From Mesorhizobium sp. YC-39 (GTDB lineage Bacteria > Pseudomonadota > Alphaproteobacteria > Rhizobiales > Rhizobiaceae), in NCBI RefSeq assembly GCF_025753795.1, contig NZ_JAOWPS010000001.1, positions 620,001 to 684,000 of the forward strand: a DNA stretch of 64,000 nucleotides. The letters run 5' to 3'. The translations under genes were made by a program, and so were the position numbers. Under the pieces are notes generated by a model. The model saw only the letters and a list, made by a program, of their open reading frames with translations, made no database searches and was not told where the DNA came from. How positions within the stretch are numbered: position 1 is the stretch's first letter; each line of letters starts with the position of its first letter. Shown here piece after piece: positions 8,357-17,333 of the stretch.

Positions 8357-9799
8357 GCCTTTGATCGCCGGATAAAGCGCCCGGTAGCGGTGGTAGGCCT
8401 CGGCATAGGCGCCGCCGAGTGCGGTGTCAGGCTCGATCGTGGCATCGGTGTCCGGCGCCGTGCAGACGCTGAGCGGATCAGCACCCGTCGCCGCGATCAG
8501 GCCAAGCCGGGCCGCGCCGAAGGCGGCGCCGAAATCGCCGTCGGCGGGAATGTCGACAGGCAAGCCAAGCGCGGTGGCGATGGCCTTCAGCCAGTAGCGC
8601 GAGCGCGAGCCGCCGCCGATCGCCGTCACCCGCGTCAGCGTCGTGCCGGCTTTTTTCAGCGCTTCGAGACTGTCGCGGAAAGCGAAGGCGACGCCTTCGA
8701 GCACCGCCTGGGTCAGCACCGCGCGGCTGGATTCATGGGCAAGCCCCGTAAATGAGCCGCGAATGGCGGCATCATTGTGCGGCGTGCGCTCGCCAGAGAG
8801 ATAGGGTAGGAAGGAGACGCCGCTCGGCGTCTTCAGCATATCGCCGAGTTCGGCGGTCAGGTCGCCGGCGCTTTTCCCGGTGATCTCAGACAGCCAGTTG
8901 AGCGAGTCGGTCGCCGACAGGATGACGCCCATCTGATGCCAGGTTTTCGGCAGTGCGTGGCAGAATGTATGCACGGCGCTTGCGGGGTTTGGCAGGTAGG
9001 CGGCGTTGGCGGCAAACAGTACACCCGACGTACCGAGTGAGACGAAGGCGTGGCCTTCACCCACCGTACCCATGCCGCAGGCCGAGGCCGCATTGTCGCC
9101 GGCACCGCCGGCAATCGGGATGCCGGCCTGCATCCCCCATTTCGAGGCCAGTTCGCCGCGCAAGGCACCTGCCTTCGCCGTGCCTTCGGTCAGCGACGGC
9201 ATCTGCTTTTCATCGAGCGACGTGGCTGCCAGCAGCTCGCCGGACCAGCGCCGTTCGCCGACATCGAGCCAGGAGGTGCCGGCCGAATCCGACATTTCCG
9301 AAATATGCTCGCCGGTCAGCCAGAGCCGCAGGAAATCCTTCGGCAGCAGCACCTTTGCCACCTTGGCGAAAACGCCTGGCTCGTTGTTCTTCACCCAGAC
9401 GAGCTTCGGCGCGGTGAAGCCGGGAAAGACGATGTTGCCAGTCAGCTCGCGAAAGCGCGGATCGGCGTCGAGCGCTGCAGCTTCAGCATGGCTGCGCGTG
9501 TCGTTCCACAGGATGCAGGGGCGCAGCACCTGGTCGCCGGCATCCAGCAAGGTGGCGCCATGCATCTGGCCGGAAAGGCCTATGCCCTTCACCGCAGCAA
9601 GCTGTTTTGGATGGGAAGCCTTCAGTTCGGCGATTGCTTCTTCGCAGGCGCGGATCCAGGCGTCGGGGTTCTGCTCGGACCAGCCGGGATGCGGCCGCGA
9701 CACTTCGAGCGAACCATGGCCGGAACCGACGATGGTCTGTCCGGCATCGATCAACAGCGCCTTGACGCCCGACGTGCCCAGATCGAGCCCGAGATACAT
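8345..9799 (-). CDS. xylB: Xylulokinase
   Basis: Phosphorylates D-xylulose to xylulose 5-phosphate for the pentose phosphate pathway. A 484-residue FGGY kinase of normal length: MYLGLDLGTSGVKALLID is the N-terminal ATPase phosphate loop, GLSGQMHGATLLD and WNDTRSHAEA are typical of xylulokinases, and AIGGGSRSRYWLKAIA is the C-terminal nucleotide-binding motif. The ATG at 9799 follows GGGAGGAAGTC. An AT-rich inverted repeat lies 22-43 bases upstream of the start. Confidence 0.96.
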   Translation of the reverse strand: MYLGLDLGTSGVKALLIDAGQTIVGSGHGSLEVSRPHPGWSEQNPDAWIRACEEAIAELKASHPKQLAAVKGIGLSGQMHGATLLDAGDQVLRPCILWNDTRSHAEAAALDADPRFRELTGNIVFPGFTAPKLVWVKNNEPGVFAKVAKVLLPKDFLRLWLTGEHISEMSDSAGTSWLDVGERRWSGELLAATSLDEKQMPSLTEGTAKAGALRGELASKWGMQAGIPIAGGAGDNAASACGMGTVGEGHAFVSLGTSGVLFAANAAYLPNPASAVHTFCHALPKTWHQMGVILSATDSLNWLSEITGKSAGDLTAELGDMLKTPSGVSFLPYLSGERTPHNDAAIRGSFTGLAHESSRAVLTQAVLEGVAFAFRDSLEALKKAGTTLTRVTAIGGGSRSRYWLKAIATALGLPVDIPADGDFGAAFGAARLGLIAATGADPLSVCTAPDTDATIEPDTALGGAYAEAYHRYRALYPAIKGATA

Positions 9800-9820
9800 G
9801 ACTTCCTCCCAGCGCCATTA

Positions 9821-9842
9821 ATTTTTTCGGGTCTCGAAAAAT
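9821..9842. promoter_or_regulatory. Inverted repeat upstream of xylB, possible operator
   Basis: Arms ATTTTTTCG (9821-9829) and CGAAAAAT (9835-9842) around GGTCT. It is in the short gap between xylB and the upstream TPR gene, where a sugar-responsive repressor would bind. No copy was found upstream of xylA. It could also be a remnant terminator of the TPR gene. Confidence 0.4.
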
Positions 9843-9880
9843 ATGGCTCGACCAGTTTTTAAGGCAAGATCGGTCGCGGG

Positions 9881-11203
9881 TCAATTCTCGGACAAATCGG
9901 CCGCGCGTCGCGAAAACAACGCCGACAGCGGACTATCAGGCCGCGCCAGCACGCGTTCCGCGGTCAAGGCTCTTGCCAGCGCCCTGTCGCCACAACGCAG
10001 CGCCGCCTCGATCAGCGTCAGATCGATGACGTCACGCTGTGCATGGCTGCCGCCGAAGCGATTGGCGATCGCCCGGATCGGCCGGATCAGGCGCACGGTC
10101 TCGGTATAGTTGCCGTCGCCGAACGCCTTGATGGCGAGTGTCAGCGGATGGCCGACATCCCGGGTGAAGACTGCATTGTCGTCATTGCCACGCATCGCCT
10201 CGCGCTGCGCCTCGAGCAAGCCGCTTGCCCGCGCGTCCAGGCCGGCGCCGACGAAGGCCATCATCGCGTGCGCATCGTTGAAGGCATAGTTGCCACCGCC
10301 GGCCTTGTGCCAATTGGCGGCGAGCGCCGCCCAGCGGTTGCCGACATCGACGCCGCCGAGATAGAGCCGCCACAGGATCGCCGAGGCATCGACCATATTC
10401 AGAGCCAGGGCCGAGCGGTCGCCGTAGATCGGCCCGTCATAAAGCGCCAGCACCTCGTCGGTCTCGCCGAGATCGTAGTGGAACAGCGCCAGATGCCACC
10501 AATTGTGCACTTTGAGGAAACTTTCCCGCGTCCACGCGTCGGGGTTGGCGCGCATCCAGGCAATGCCATCCTTTTGCCGGCTCTGCATTTCCATGACATG
10601 GGCGACGGCATGCTGGGCCCAGCCATCGCGCGGCTCGATCTCGACCGCGGCGCGGCCGAGCTTTTCGGCGTGCGCGTAGTCGCCCATCTCCTCGAGCCCA
10701 AAGGCTTGCATCCCCAGTACGGCATGGTAACCCGGCATGCCGCTCTGCCAGCAGGGCAGCGCGCGGCCGATGCGGTCGCGCAGCATGCGCGAATTGCCGG
10801 TGAAGAAGTCAACCTGGTGCCCGGTCAACAACGCCACCAGGTCGAGCGGGGAGTCGATGGCGATATCTTCGAGGATCCGGGAGGCCTCATGCCAGCGTCC
10901 CCATGCGAGATGGCCAAGCGCTGCGACATGCGCCTGTTCGCGCGTTGTTGCGGCAAGCGGCAATGCGGCCTCATGGCAGGTCCTGGCCACCGTTGTCGCC
11001 TCGCGCTCGGTGGCGAGGCCAAACAGATAGCCCTTGAACACATGCGCCATGACGAAATCAGGATTTGCAGCGATCGCGCGGTCGACAGAGCCGATCGGGT
11101 CGCCGATGAAGCATTGCAGCTCACGGACAGCCTGGCTGTAGGGCGAGAACCCGGCCTCCGTCGCACCTGAAAATCTCAAGCCGAATGCGTCCTTGACTGC
11201 CAT
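9881..11203 (-). CDS. Tetratricopeptide-repeat protein (TTC38-like)
   Basis: A 440-residue helical repeat protein resembling the TTC38-like family: SVDRAIAANPDFVMAHVFKGYLFGLA, AEKLGRAAVEIEPRDGWAQHAVAHVMEMQ and SFLKVHNWWHLALFHYDLGETDEVLALYD are degenerate TPR-like helix pairs. There is no signal peptide. A longer frame opens at 11284, but the ATG at 11203 has CAGAGGGCATCAC before it and begins MAVKDAFGLRFSG, so I chose it. Proteins of this group have no settled function. It is followed by xylB after 81 bases and is divergent from the autotransporter. Confidence 0.82.
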   Translation of the reverse strand: MAVKDAFGLRFSGATEAGFSPYSQAVRELQCFIGDPIGSVDRAIAANPDFVMAHVFKGYLFGLATEREATTVARTCHEAALPLAATTREQAHVAALGHLAWGRWHEASRILEDIAIDSPLDLVALLTGHQVDFFTGNSRMLRDRIGRALPCWQSGMPGYHAVLGMQAFGLEEMGDYAHAEKLGRAAVEIEPRDGWAQHAVAHVMEMQSRQKDGIAWMRANPDAWTRESFLKVHNWWHLALFHYDLGETDEVLALYDGPIYGDRSALALNMVDASAILWRLYLGGVDVGNRWAALAANWHKAGGGNYAFNDAHAMMAFVGAGLDARASGLLEAQREAMRGNDDNAVFTRDVGHPLTLAIKAFGDGNYTETVRLIRPIRAIANRFGGSHAQRDVIDLTLIEAALRCGDRALARALTAERVLARPDSPLSALFSRRAADLSEN

Positions 11204-11544
11204 GTGATGCCCTCTGTCTGGCTTCTCGGACTTTAATGCCTGTCGTGCAAAAGTACGCAGCGCTTTCGGCATAACGAGATTCACAAAACAGGGAAGTAAA
11301 GCGCATCACATAGATACGTTCAAACGTCACGCGCCTCAGGTCCAATGCGATACGCCTTAGGTCCAATACGATCATAAAGCATGTGCCACAGATGTGCCAT
11401 CTTTGCATCGCGCAAGATCTATCCGAGTATCCTTCGCAGTTTATCAACCATGAGACGGAGATTAGCCTTTGTAAAACTGGAGGGATTGTGGCTTCATTGC
11501 GGCTGGGGCGGGGGCTTCGAATCGCGAATTCGGGGAGTCACGCG
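11204..11544. promoter_or_regulatory. Divergent intergenic region with 21-bp tandem direct repeats
   Basis: 341 bases between the TPR gene and the autotransporter. Two adjacent 21-bp units, 11332-11352 and 11353-11373, share CGCCTYAGGTCCAATRCGA. A second short tandem, TGTGCCA twice, lies about 15 bases further on. A 21-bp period puts both sites on one face of the helix, as for paired regulator binding. The remaining bases hold no convincing gene. Confidence 0.5.
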
Positions 11545-14385
11545 ATGCGGCGCCATGAAATCAGGCTTCCAGACAGTTACGCTGGAGGCACCGGAAAGAC
11601 GGTTGCTTCAGACTGGCACAAATCCGCCGTATTTCATCCTTGGCTAATATGTCTTCTCGCCACAACGTCGTTTGCGTGGCTGCCGAACTCTGCGGCCTTC
11701 GCCGCCTGCGTGCTGGTCCCGTCCGCCGGAAATAGCACTTTCGTCTGCGACAGCGGCGATTCAGGCGGCAGCCTTACTGACACTACTGGCGACAACACGC
11801 TGACCTTTCCTGCCGGCGGCACCGGCCAGGTTAGCGGCAGCGTTACCTTTGGCGCCGGCACCGACCGCATCAATATGCAGTCCGGCACCATCACCGGCGC
11901 CGTCGATCAGGGCGACGGCACTGATTTCTTCACCATCGGCGCCGGCACCGTTGCCGGCAACGTCCAGCAGGGCTCTGGCATCGACGATTTCAACATGAGC
12001 GGCGGCCAGATCGGCTCGCTGAACCAGGGCGACGGCCTCGACACCTTCACCATGTCGGCGGGACGCATCGTCGATTTCTTCGACGATGGCGATCATGCGG
12101 TGATGACCGGCGGCCGCATCGGCCGCGTCAACATGAAGCTCGACGACAATTTCTTCGATATGTCGGGCGGTACCATCGACCGCAACCTCGTCACCGGCTT
12201 CGGCAACGATACGATCATCCTTTCCAACGGCACGATCGGTGGCAATATCAGCGTCAGCGGCGGCACCGACAGCGTGACGGTGACCGGCGGCTCGGTCGGC
12301 GGCGATGTGCTGATGAGTTTCGGCACCGACAATTTCGTCTGGAACAATGGCGGCATCATCTACGGTTCTGTGGATCTCGGCGGCGACAACGACACAGCGG
12401 AACTGAGCAATCTGACCAATGCCAATCTTGGCGAGACCAATGCGCTGAACGGCGGTCTCGGCACCGACGCGCTGACCTTCGACAATGTCTCGCTGGACGG
12501 CATCGCCAGGGTCCAGAACTGGGAAAACATCGAGGCCACCAACGACACCGAACTGACGCTGGACGGCAATCTGGTGCTTGGCGACAGCGGCACGGGGACA
12601 GGTTCGCTCAACGTTGACGCGTCGAGCACCTTGTTCGGTGGTGGCTTCAATGCCGCGATCCAGGCCTTCACATCGGGCCAACTGGCTTCGGTGACCAATG
12701 CCGGCCGCATCGACCTGACCAATGGCCCCGCGGGTGCTGCCGATAGCCTGACGATTTCCGGCAATTATGTCGGGTTGGGCGGTCTGCTGCTCATCCAGAC
12801 CGAGCTTGGCGACGACAGCTCCGGCTCCGACAAACTCATCCTGTCGGGCGGAACGGCGTCCGGTTCGACCGGAATTTCCGTTATTAATTTCGGCGGGGCG
12901 GGCGCTTCGACCACGCAGGACGGCATCATGGTCGTCCAGGCGATCGACGGCGCCACGTCAGGCGCCACGACCTTTGCGCTCGACGCGCCGGTCGCGGCCG
13001 GCGCCTTCGAATACTACCTGTTCAAGGGCGGCGTCAGCGCCGGCAGTGAGGAGAACTGGTACCTGCGCTCGACGCTGACGACGCCTGCGCCGCCTGCGCC
13101 TGCGCCGCCGCAGCTCGAACCTACCGATCCACCGCCACCGGTGCCGCCGGAGACCGCGCCGCCGCCGCCGCAGTCGGAGCTGCCGCCGACGCCGCCACCG
13201 ACCGAGGGCGACATCAACAATCCGCCCGTCGATCCGACGCCGCCGGTACAGATCGCTGATCCGGAGCCCGAGGGACCGCCGCCGGCGCCGCCGAGCCCGC
13301 CGGCGGAACCGCCGCCACCGCCGCCGCCGGTGCCAGTCGAAGCGCCCGTTCTTCCGGTGCCAACGCTGCCTGGCCCGCCACCGGTTCAGCCGGCGCCGCC
13401 GACGCCGGGAGCGACGCCGGTGGAGGCAGCCGAGATCCAGCTCTATCGCATCGAGGTGCCGGTCTATTCGGCCGTGCCGCCCATTGCCCAGCATCTGGCC
13501 ATGGCAACGCTTGGCACCTTCCACGAGCGGCGCGGTGAGCAGAGCCTGCTGTCGAACACAGAATTGTCGCCCGTCTGGGGCCGCATCTTCGGACAGGACG
13601 CTGATATGGCATGGTCGGGGACGGTGTCGCCGTCCTTCGACGGCACGTTGTTCGGCATCCAGGCCGGCTTCGACGCGTTCGGCTGGGAAAGCGCGTCAGG
13701 CATCAACCGCGCCGGACTGTTCATTGCCTATGGCCGCATGAATGGCGACGTGCGCGGCCAGGCGCTGGGATGGAACAATCTGTCCGTCGGCGGGATCGAT
13801 CTCGACGGCACCAGCGTCGGCGGCTACTGGACCCATATCGGTCCGAGCGGCTGGTATCTGGACGGTGTCGTGATGGGGACTTTCTTCGGCGGCACGGCGA
13901 ACTCGTCCCGCGACATCGGCATCGATGTCGATGGAACAGGCATCACCGCTTCGCTCGAAGGCGGCTATCCCTTTGCACTGGCCGAGGGCTGGACGCTCGA
14001 ACCGCAGGCGCAACTGGTCTGGCAGCATTTGTCGCTCGACGGTACGCAGGATAGTTTCTCGTCGATCTCCTTCGACCTCGACGACAGCGTCAACGTCCGG
14101 CTGGGGCTGCGGCTGCAAGGCGAGACCGTCATGAACGGCATGGCGCTGCAGCCTTACCTCAAGGCCAATCTCTGGCACGATTTCGGCGGCACCGACCACG
14201 TCAACTTCGACGGCACCGATATCTCGACCGAGGGCGAGTCTACATCGTTCGAGTTCGGCGGCGGCCTCGTCGCCCAAGTGACGGACAAGGTCAGCATCTT
14301 CGCCACCGGCGACTACACCACCAATCTGGGCGGCGACAAGCGGCGCATCCTCGAGGGCAATCTCGGCTTCAGCGTCAAATGGTGA
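11545..14385 (+). CDS. Large autotransporter (type Va secretion) with repetitive passenger
   Basis: 946 residues from the ATG at 11545, which has CGGGGAG eight bases upstream; a longer frame from 11383 is less likely. A long signal peptide of about 53 residues ends at NSAAFA. The passenger has about nine units of 19-20 residues (pattern GTD-F-M-GG-I-G-V-QG) between 11839 and 12400, expected to form a beta-helix. A Pro-rich linker of roughly 120 residues follows (13080-13440). The C-terminal 280 residues form the outer-membrane barrel (PVWGRIFGQDADMAWSG onward), ending in NLGFSVKW with the usual final aromatic. It probably displays or releases an adhesin-like passenger; the ligand is unknown. 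No catalytic motif was seen in the passenger. Confidence 0.9.
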   Translation: MRRHEIRLPDSYAGGTGKTVASDWHKSAVFHPWLICLLATTSFAWLPNSAAFAACVLVPSAGNSTFVCDSGDSGGSLTDTTGDNTLTFPAGGTGQVSGSVTFGAGTDRINMQSGTITGAVDQGDGTDFFTIGAGTVAGNVQQGSGIDDFNMSGGQIGSLNQGDGLDTFTMSAGRIVDFFDDGDHAVMTGGRIGRVNMKLDDNFFDMSGGTIDRNLVTGFGNDTIILSNGTIGGNISVSGGTDSVTVTGGSVGGDVLMSFGTDNFVWNNGGIIYGSVDLGGDNDTAELSNLTNANLGETNALNGGLGTDALTFDNVSLDGIARVQNWENIEATNDTELTLDGNLVLGDSGTGTGSLNVDASSTLFGGGFNAAIQAFTSGQLASVTNAGRIDLTNGPAGAADSLTISGNYVGLGGLLLIQTELGDDSSGSDKLILSGGTASGSTGISVINFGGAGASTTQDGIMVVQAIDGATSGATTFALDAPVAAGAFEYYLFKGGVSAGSEENWYLRSTLTTPAPPAPAPPQLEPTDPPPPVPPETAPPPPQSELPPTPPPTEGDINNPPVDPTPPVQIADPEPEGPPPAPPSPPAEPPPPPPPVPVEAPVLPVPTLPGPPPVQPAPPTPGATPVEAAEIQLYRIEVPVYSAVPPIAQHLAMATLGTFHERRGEQSLLSNTELSPVWGRIFGQDADMAWSGTVSPSFDGTLFGIQAGFDAFGWESASGINRAGLFIAYGRMNGDVRGQALGWNNLSVGGIDLDGTSVGGYWTHIGPSGWYLDGVVMGTFFGGTANSSRDIGIDVDGTGITASLEGGYPFALAEGWTLEPQAQLVWQHLSLDGTQDSFSSISFDLDDSVNVRLGLRLQGETVMNGMALQPYLKANLWHDFGGTDHVNFDGTDISTEGESTSFEFGGGLVAQVTDKVSIFATGDYTTNLGGDKRRILEGNLGFSVKW

Positions 14386-14391
14386 GGCAGG

Positions 14392-14438
14392 CCATGATCC
14401 CGAAAAGTGGGAACCGGTTTTCGGATAAGATCATGGTC
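14392..14438. repeat. Palindromic intergenic repeat, copy 2
   Basis: Reads CCATGATCCCGAAAAGTGGG ... and closes with TCGGATAAGATCATGG, the reverse-orientation equivalent of the element at 1142-1190. It lies six bases after the autotransporter stop, between it and the convergent lysE-type gene, where it could act as a two-way mRNA 3' hairpin. Confidence 0.75.
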
Positions 14439-14454
14439 AAGCAAGAAGATTGCC

Positions 14455-15078
14455 TCAATTGCCCGAGCGCATCGCCACCGTGGCGATGCCGGCGCCGACC
14501 AGCAGCGTGCCGCCGGTGCGGTTGAAGATGCGGATCGCCCGGGGATTGCGCACGAAATTGCGCGCCCTTGCCGCGATCAGCGCGTAGCCGAAGGCATTGG
14601 CGAAGGCGAGCGCCAGGAAGGTCGTCTCGAAGATCAGCATCTGCGTCCAGAAATCGGCATGCCGGTCGAGGAATTGCGGCAGGAAGGCGACGAAGAAGGT
14701 GATGCTCTTGGGGTTGAGCGCGGTGACCAGCCAGGCATGCGCCATCATCTTGGCCGACGACACCGCATCGGTGCGCGGTTCGGCCCGGAGCGCGCCGCCG
14801 GCGCGGAACAGCTTGATGCCGAGATAGATCAGATAGAAGGCGCCGATCACCTTCAGCACCGTGAACACGGTGGCCGAGGCCGCTAGCAGAGCGCCGATGC
14901 CCAGCATCGACAGCGTCATCGCGGTGAAGTCGCCAAGCGCCACGCCGACCGCCATTGGCAGTGCGGTGCGCCAGCCCTGGCCGAGCGCATAAGACACGAC
15001 CAGAAGGATGGTCGGGCCTGGAATGACGAGAAGGATGGTCGAGGCGGCGGCAAAGGCGGCCCAGTTTTCGAAGGACAT
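14455..15078 (-). CDS. LysE/RhtB family exporter
   Basis: A 207-residue inner-membrane protein with about six hydrophobic segments. Family markers are LLVIPGPTILLVVSYALGQG at the first membrane segment and LNPKSITFFVAFLPQF. The family exports amino acids and derivatives such as lysine, threonine or homoserine lactone; the substrate cannot be told. The start at 15078 follows AAGGAGACAAAT and gives the standard MSFENWAAF N-terminus; the longer frame from 15195 adds an unrelated basic stretch. Confidence 0.9.
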   Translation of the reverse strand: MSFENWAAFAAASTILLVIPGPTILLVVSYALGQGWRTALPMAVGVALGDFTAMTLSMLGIGALLAASATVFTVLKVIGAFYLIYLGIKLFRAGGALRAEPRTDAVSSAKMMAHAWLVTALNPKSITFFVAFLPQFLDRHADFWTQMLIFETTFLALAFANAFGYALIAARARNFVRNPRAIRIFNRTGGTLLVGAGIATVAMRSGN

Positions 15079-15306
15079 ATTTGTCTCCTTGAGCGCAAAG
15101 AAAAGGATAAATCCTTGGGCGCGCGAGGATGTAAAGAGGCAATGTCGAAAATCTTCGGCATGCCCGGTTCGGCGTGTCGGGACATGCAACAGCAAACAGC
15201 GTTAAGGCCAGCCAGCACGCCTTCACGCTTTTTCAACCATGATTGGTGAAAATGCCTGCTATCCGGCCGGACCGTGTTTCCCGCCGATAGCGTAGGGTTT
15301 GGGTAG

Positions 15307-16068
15307 ATGCGTGAGTTGCCGCAAAGTCTGACGCCGCCGTTGAAGGGCGACGCAATCGAAACCGAAGTTCAGCTTTCCCGCCGCACGGTGTTGACCGGCG
15401 CCGGCGCCATGGCGCTGCTCGGCGTTGCCGGCTGCAGCCAGACGCTCGATCTGCCGTCGCTCCAGCTTGACGATACGACGACGGGCTCGGTCCCTATCCG
15501 CCCGAGCATCAGCGTCGACAAGAACATCACCAGCCCGGCCGTCATGTATGCCGCGCTCACAGATGGCGGCTTCAACGTGCCGGAAGTGCCCTATCTCAAG
15601 GTCAAGCCGGAATTCCGCCGCCAGATCGTCGTCGATCCGACCGGCGAGGCGCCCGGCACCATCGTCGTCCATCTGCAGGAGCGGTTGCTTTATCTTGTGC
15701 AGCCCGGCGGTGACGCCATTCGCTACGGCGTCGGCATCGGCAAGGACGGTTTCCGCTGGTCCGGCCGCGCCAACATCCAGTACGGCAAGGAATGGCCGGT
15801 CTGGACCCCGCCGCCGGAAATGATCGCCCGCAAGCCGGAACTGGTGAAGTGGCAAGGCGGCCAGCCCGGCGGCCTTGACAATCCGCTCGGCGCGCGTGCG
15901 CTCTACATCTATCAGGACGGCCGCGACACCGGCTACCGCATCCACGGCTCGCCGGAATGGTGGAGCATCGGCCAGGCGATGTCGTCGGGCTGCGTGCGCC
16001 TGATCAACCAGGACATCATCGACCTCTACAGCCGCGTCTCCAAGAAGAACCCGGTCGTCGTCGTCTGA
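15307..16068 (+). CDS. L,D-transpeptidase (YkuD family), Tat/lipoprotein-type signal
   Basis: 253 residues. Residues 24-43 read as a twin-arginine signal (SRRTVLTGAG) followed by a lipobox-like LLGVAGC with Cys43, so the protein is probably exported folded and lipid-anchored. The catalytic YkuD domain carries YRIHG (His213) and SSGCVRL (Cys229, Arg231), the invariant catalytic set. Such enzymes make 3-3 cross-links in peptidoglycan or link outer-membrane proteins to it. It is monocistronic: neighbours are on the other strand or 98 bases downstream. Confidence 0.92.
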   Translation: MRELPQSLTPPLKGDAIETEVQLSRRTVLTGAGAMALLGVAGCSQTLDLPSLQLDDTTTGSVPIRPSISVDKNITSPAVMYAALTDGGFNVPEVPYLKVKPEFRRQIVVDPTGEAPGTIVVHLQERLLYLVQPGGDAIRYGVGIGKDGFRWSGRANIQYGKEWPVWTPPPEMIARKPELVKWQGGQPGGLDNPLGARALYIYQDGRDTGYRIHGSPEWWSIGQAMSSGCVRLINQDIIDLYSRVSKKNPVVVV

Positions 16069-16166
16069 TCCTCCGACCGCAGCTGCGGCCGATCGACTCT
16101 CCCGTTGCGTGATCCAGCAAGACAGGCGAATGTGCCTGCGAGACCAATGCTGGGGAGAAACGAAGA

Positions 16167-17333
16167 ATGTCAGGAACGTTTGTGATCGCGCAGGGCGGCG
16201 GCCCGACCGCCGTCATCAACCAGACCATGGTTGGCGCCGCGCTCGAGATCCGCAAGCGGCATCCCGGCGCCAAGGTTCTGGGCTCCATCCACGGCGTGCG
16301 CGGCATTCGTGATGGCAACTATGCCGATCTTTCGGCCATACCCGAGGACCGGCTGCGGCTGATCGCGGCAACGCCGAGCGCCGCGCTGGGATCGACGCGC
16401 GACAAGCCGGATGCCGCCTATTGCGAGATCATCCTCAATGGCCTGAAGAAGGCCGGTGCCGACGCCTTCATCTATATCGGCGGCAACGACACGTCGGGCA
16501 CGCAGCAGATCCTGACCGATGCCGCCGGCGGCAAGATGGCCTTCGTCCATGCGCCGAAGACCATCGACAATGATCTCGAGGAGAACGACCACACGCCGGG
16601 CTTCATCTCCGCGGCCGAGTTCGTCGCCGGCGCCTTTCTTTCTGTCGATCTCGATTTCCGCGCGCTGCCCGGCATCTATGTCGGCATCGTCATGGGCCGG
16701 CATGCCGGCTTCCTCACCGCTGCCGCCGCCGCCTGGCAGCTGGATCCCGACAGCGGCCCGCATCTGGTTTATGTGCCCGAGCGGCCGTTCTCGGCCGCCG
16801 CTTTCATCGACGACGTGCGCGCCACGCTCGACCGCCACAAGCGCTGCATCGTCGCCGTCTCCGAAGGCGTCAGCACCGCCGACGGCAAGGCGCTGGTCGA
16901 AAGCCTGGTGCCGCCGGAGAAGCTGGAGCGCGACGCGCATGGCAACGTCAAGCTTTCAGGCAGCGACCTGCCGGCTGCGCTCGAGCGCGCATTGGCCGAA
17001 GGGTTGCCGGGCAAGCGGGCGCGTGTCGATGCGCTCGGCTACATGCCGCGCGGCTACGTCGGCGCCATCAGTGCCGTTGACGCGCAGGAAGCCTTTGACG
17101 CTGGCGCTTTCGCTGTCGAGGTGGCGGAAGAGGGCGGCGGCTCGGTGGCGCTGCAATATGACGGCAAAAAAACCGTGTTGAAGAAAGTGCCGCTGAAGAA
17201 TGTCGCGGGGAAGACGCGCCACATGCCGGACGATTTCATGAAGCCTGACGTCAACCAGCTTTCGGACGCGGGCATGGCCTATCTCAGACGACTGGTCCCG
17301 GAAAAGTACAGGGTCGGAAAGCCCTTCGTTTGA
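16167..17333 (+). CDS. pfp: Pyrophosphate-type 6-phosphofructokinase
   Basis: 388 residues of the phosphofructokinase fold: YIGGNDTSGTQQIL (105-109), APKTIDNDLEEND (Lys131) and GIVMGRHAGFLTA. ATP-using enzymes have Gly at both discriminating positions (GGDG and PGTIDND); here they are Asp108 and Lys131, the pattern of PPi-dependent enzymes. The reaction is fructose 6-phosphate plus PPi to fructose 1,6-bisphosphate, reversible. The start follows GGGGAGAAACGAAG. It overlaps the next gene by four bases (ATGA). Many rhizobia lack ATP-PFK, so this may be the only PFK activity; that is inference. Confidence 0.9.
   Translation: MSGTFVIAQGGGPTAVINQTMVGAALEIRKRHPGAKVLGSIHGVRGIRDGNYADLSAIPEDRLRLIAATPSAALGSTRDKPDAAYCEIILNGLKKAGADAFIYIGGNDTSGTQQILTDAAGGKMAFVHAPKTIDNDLEENDHTPGFISAAEFVAGAFLSVDLDFRALPGIYVGIVMGRHAGFLTAAAAAWQLDPDSGPHLVYVPERPFSAAAFIDDVRATLDRHKRCIVAVSEGVSTADGKALVESLVPPEKLERDAHGNVKLSGSDLPAALERALAEGLPGKRARVDALGYMPRGYVGAISAVDAQEAFDAGAFAVEVAEEGGGSVALQYDGKKTVLKKVPLKNVAGKTRHMPDDFMKPDVNQLSDAGMAYLRRLVPEKYRVGKPFV

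Noticed and set aside
12958-13524. Arginine-rich frame opposite the autotransporter linker
   Set aside because: It is the complement of Pro-rich CCG codons; long Arg runs come from that, not from a gene.
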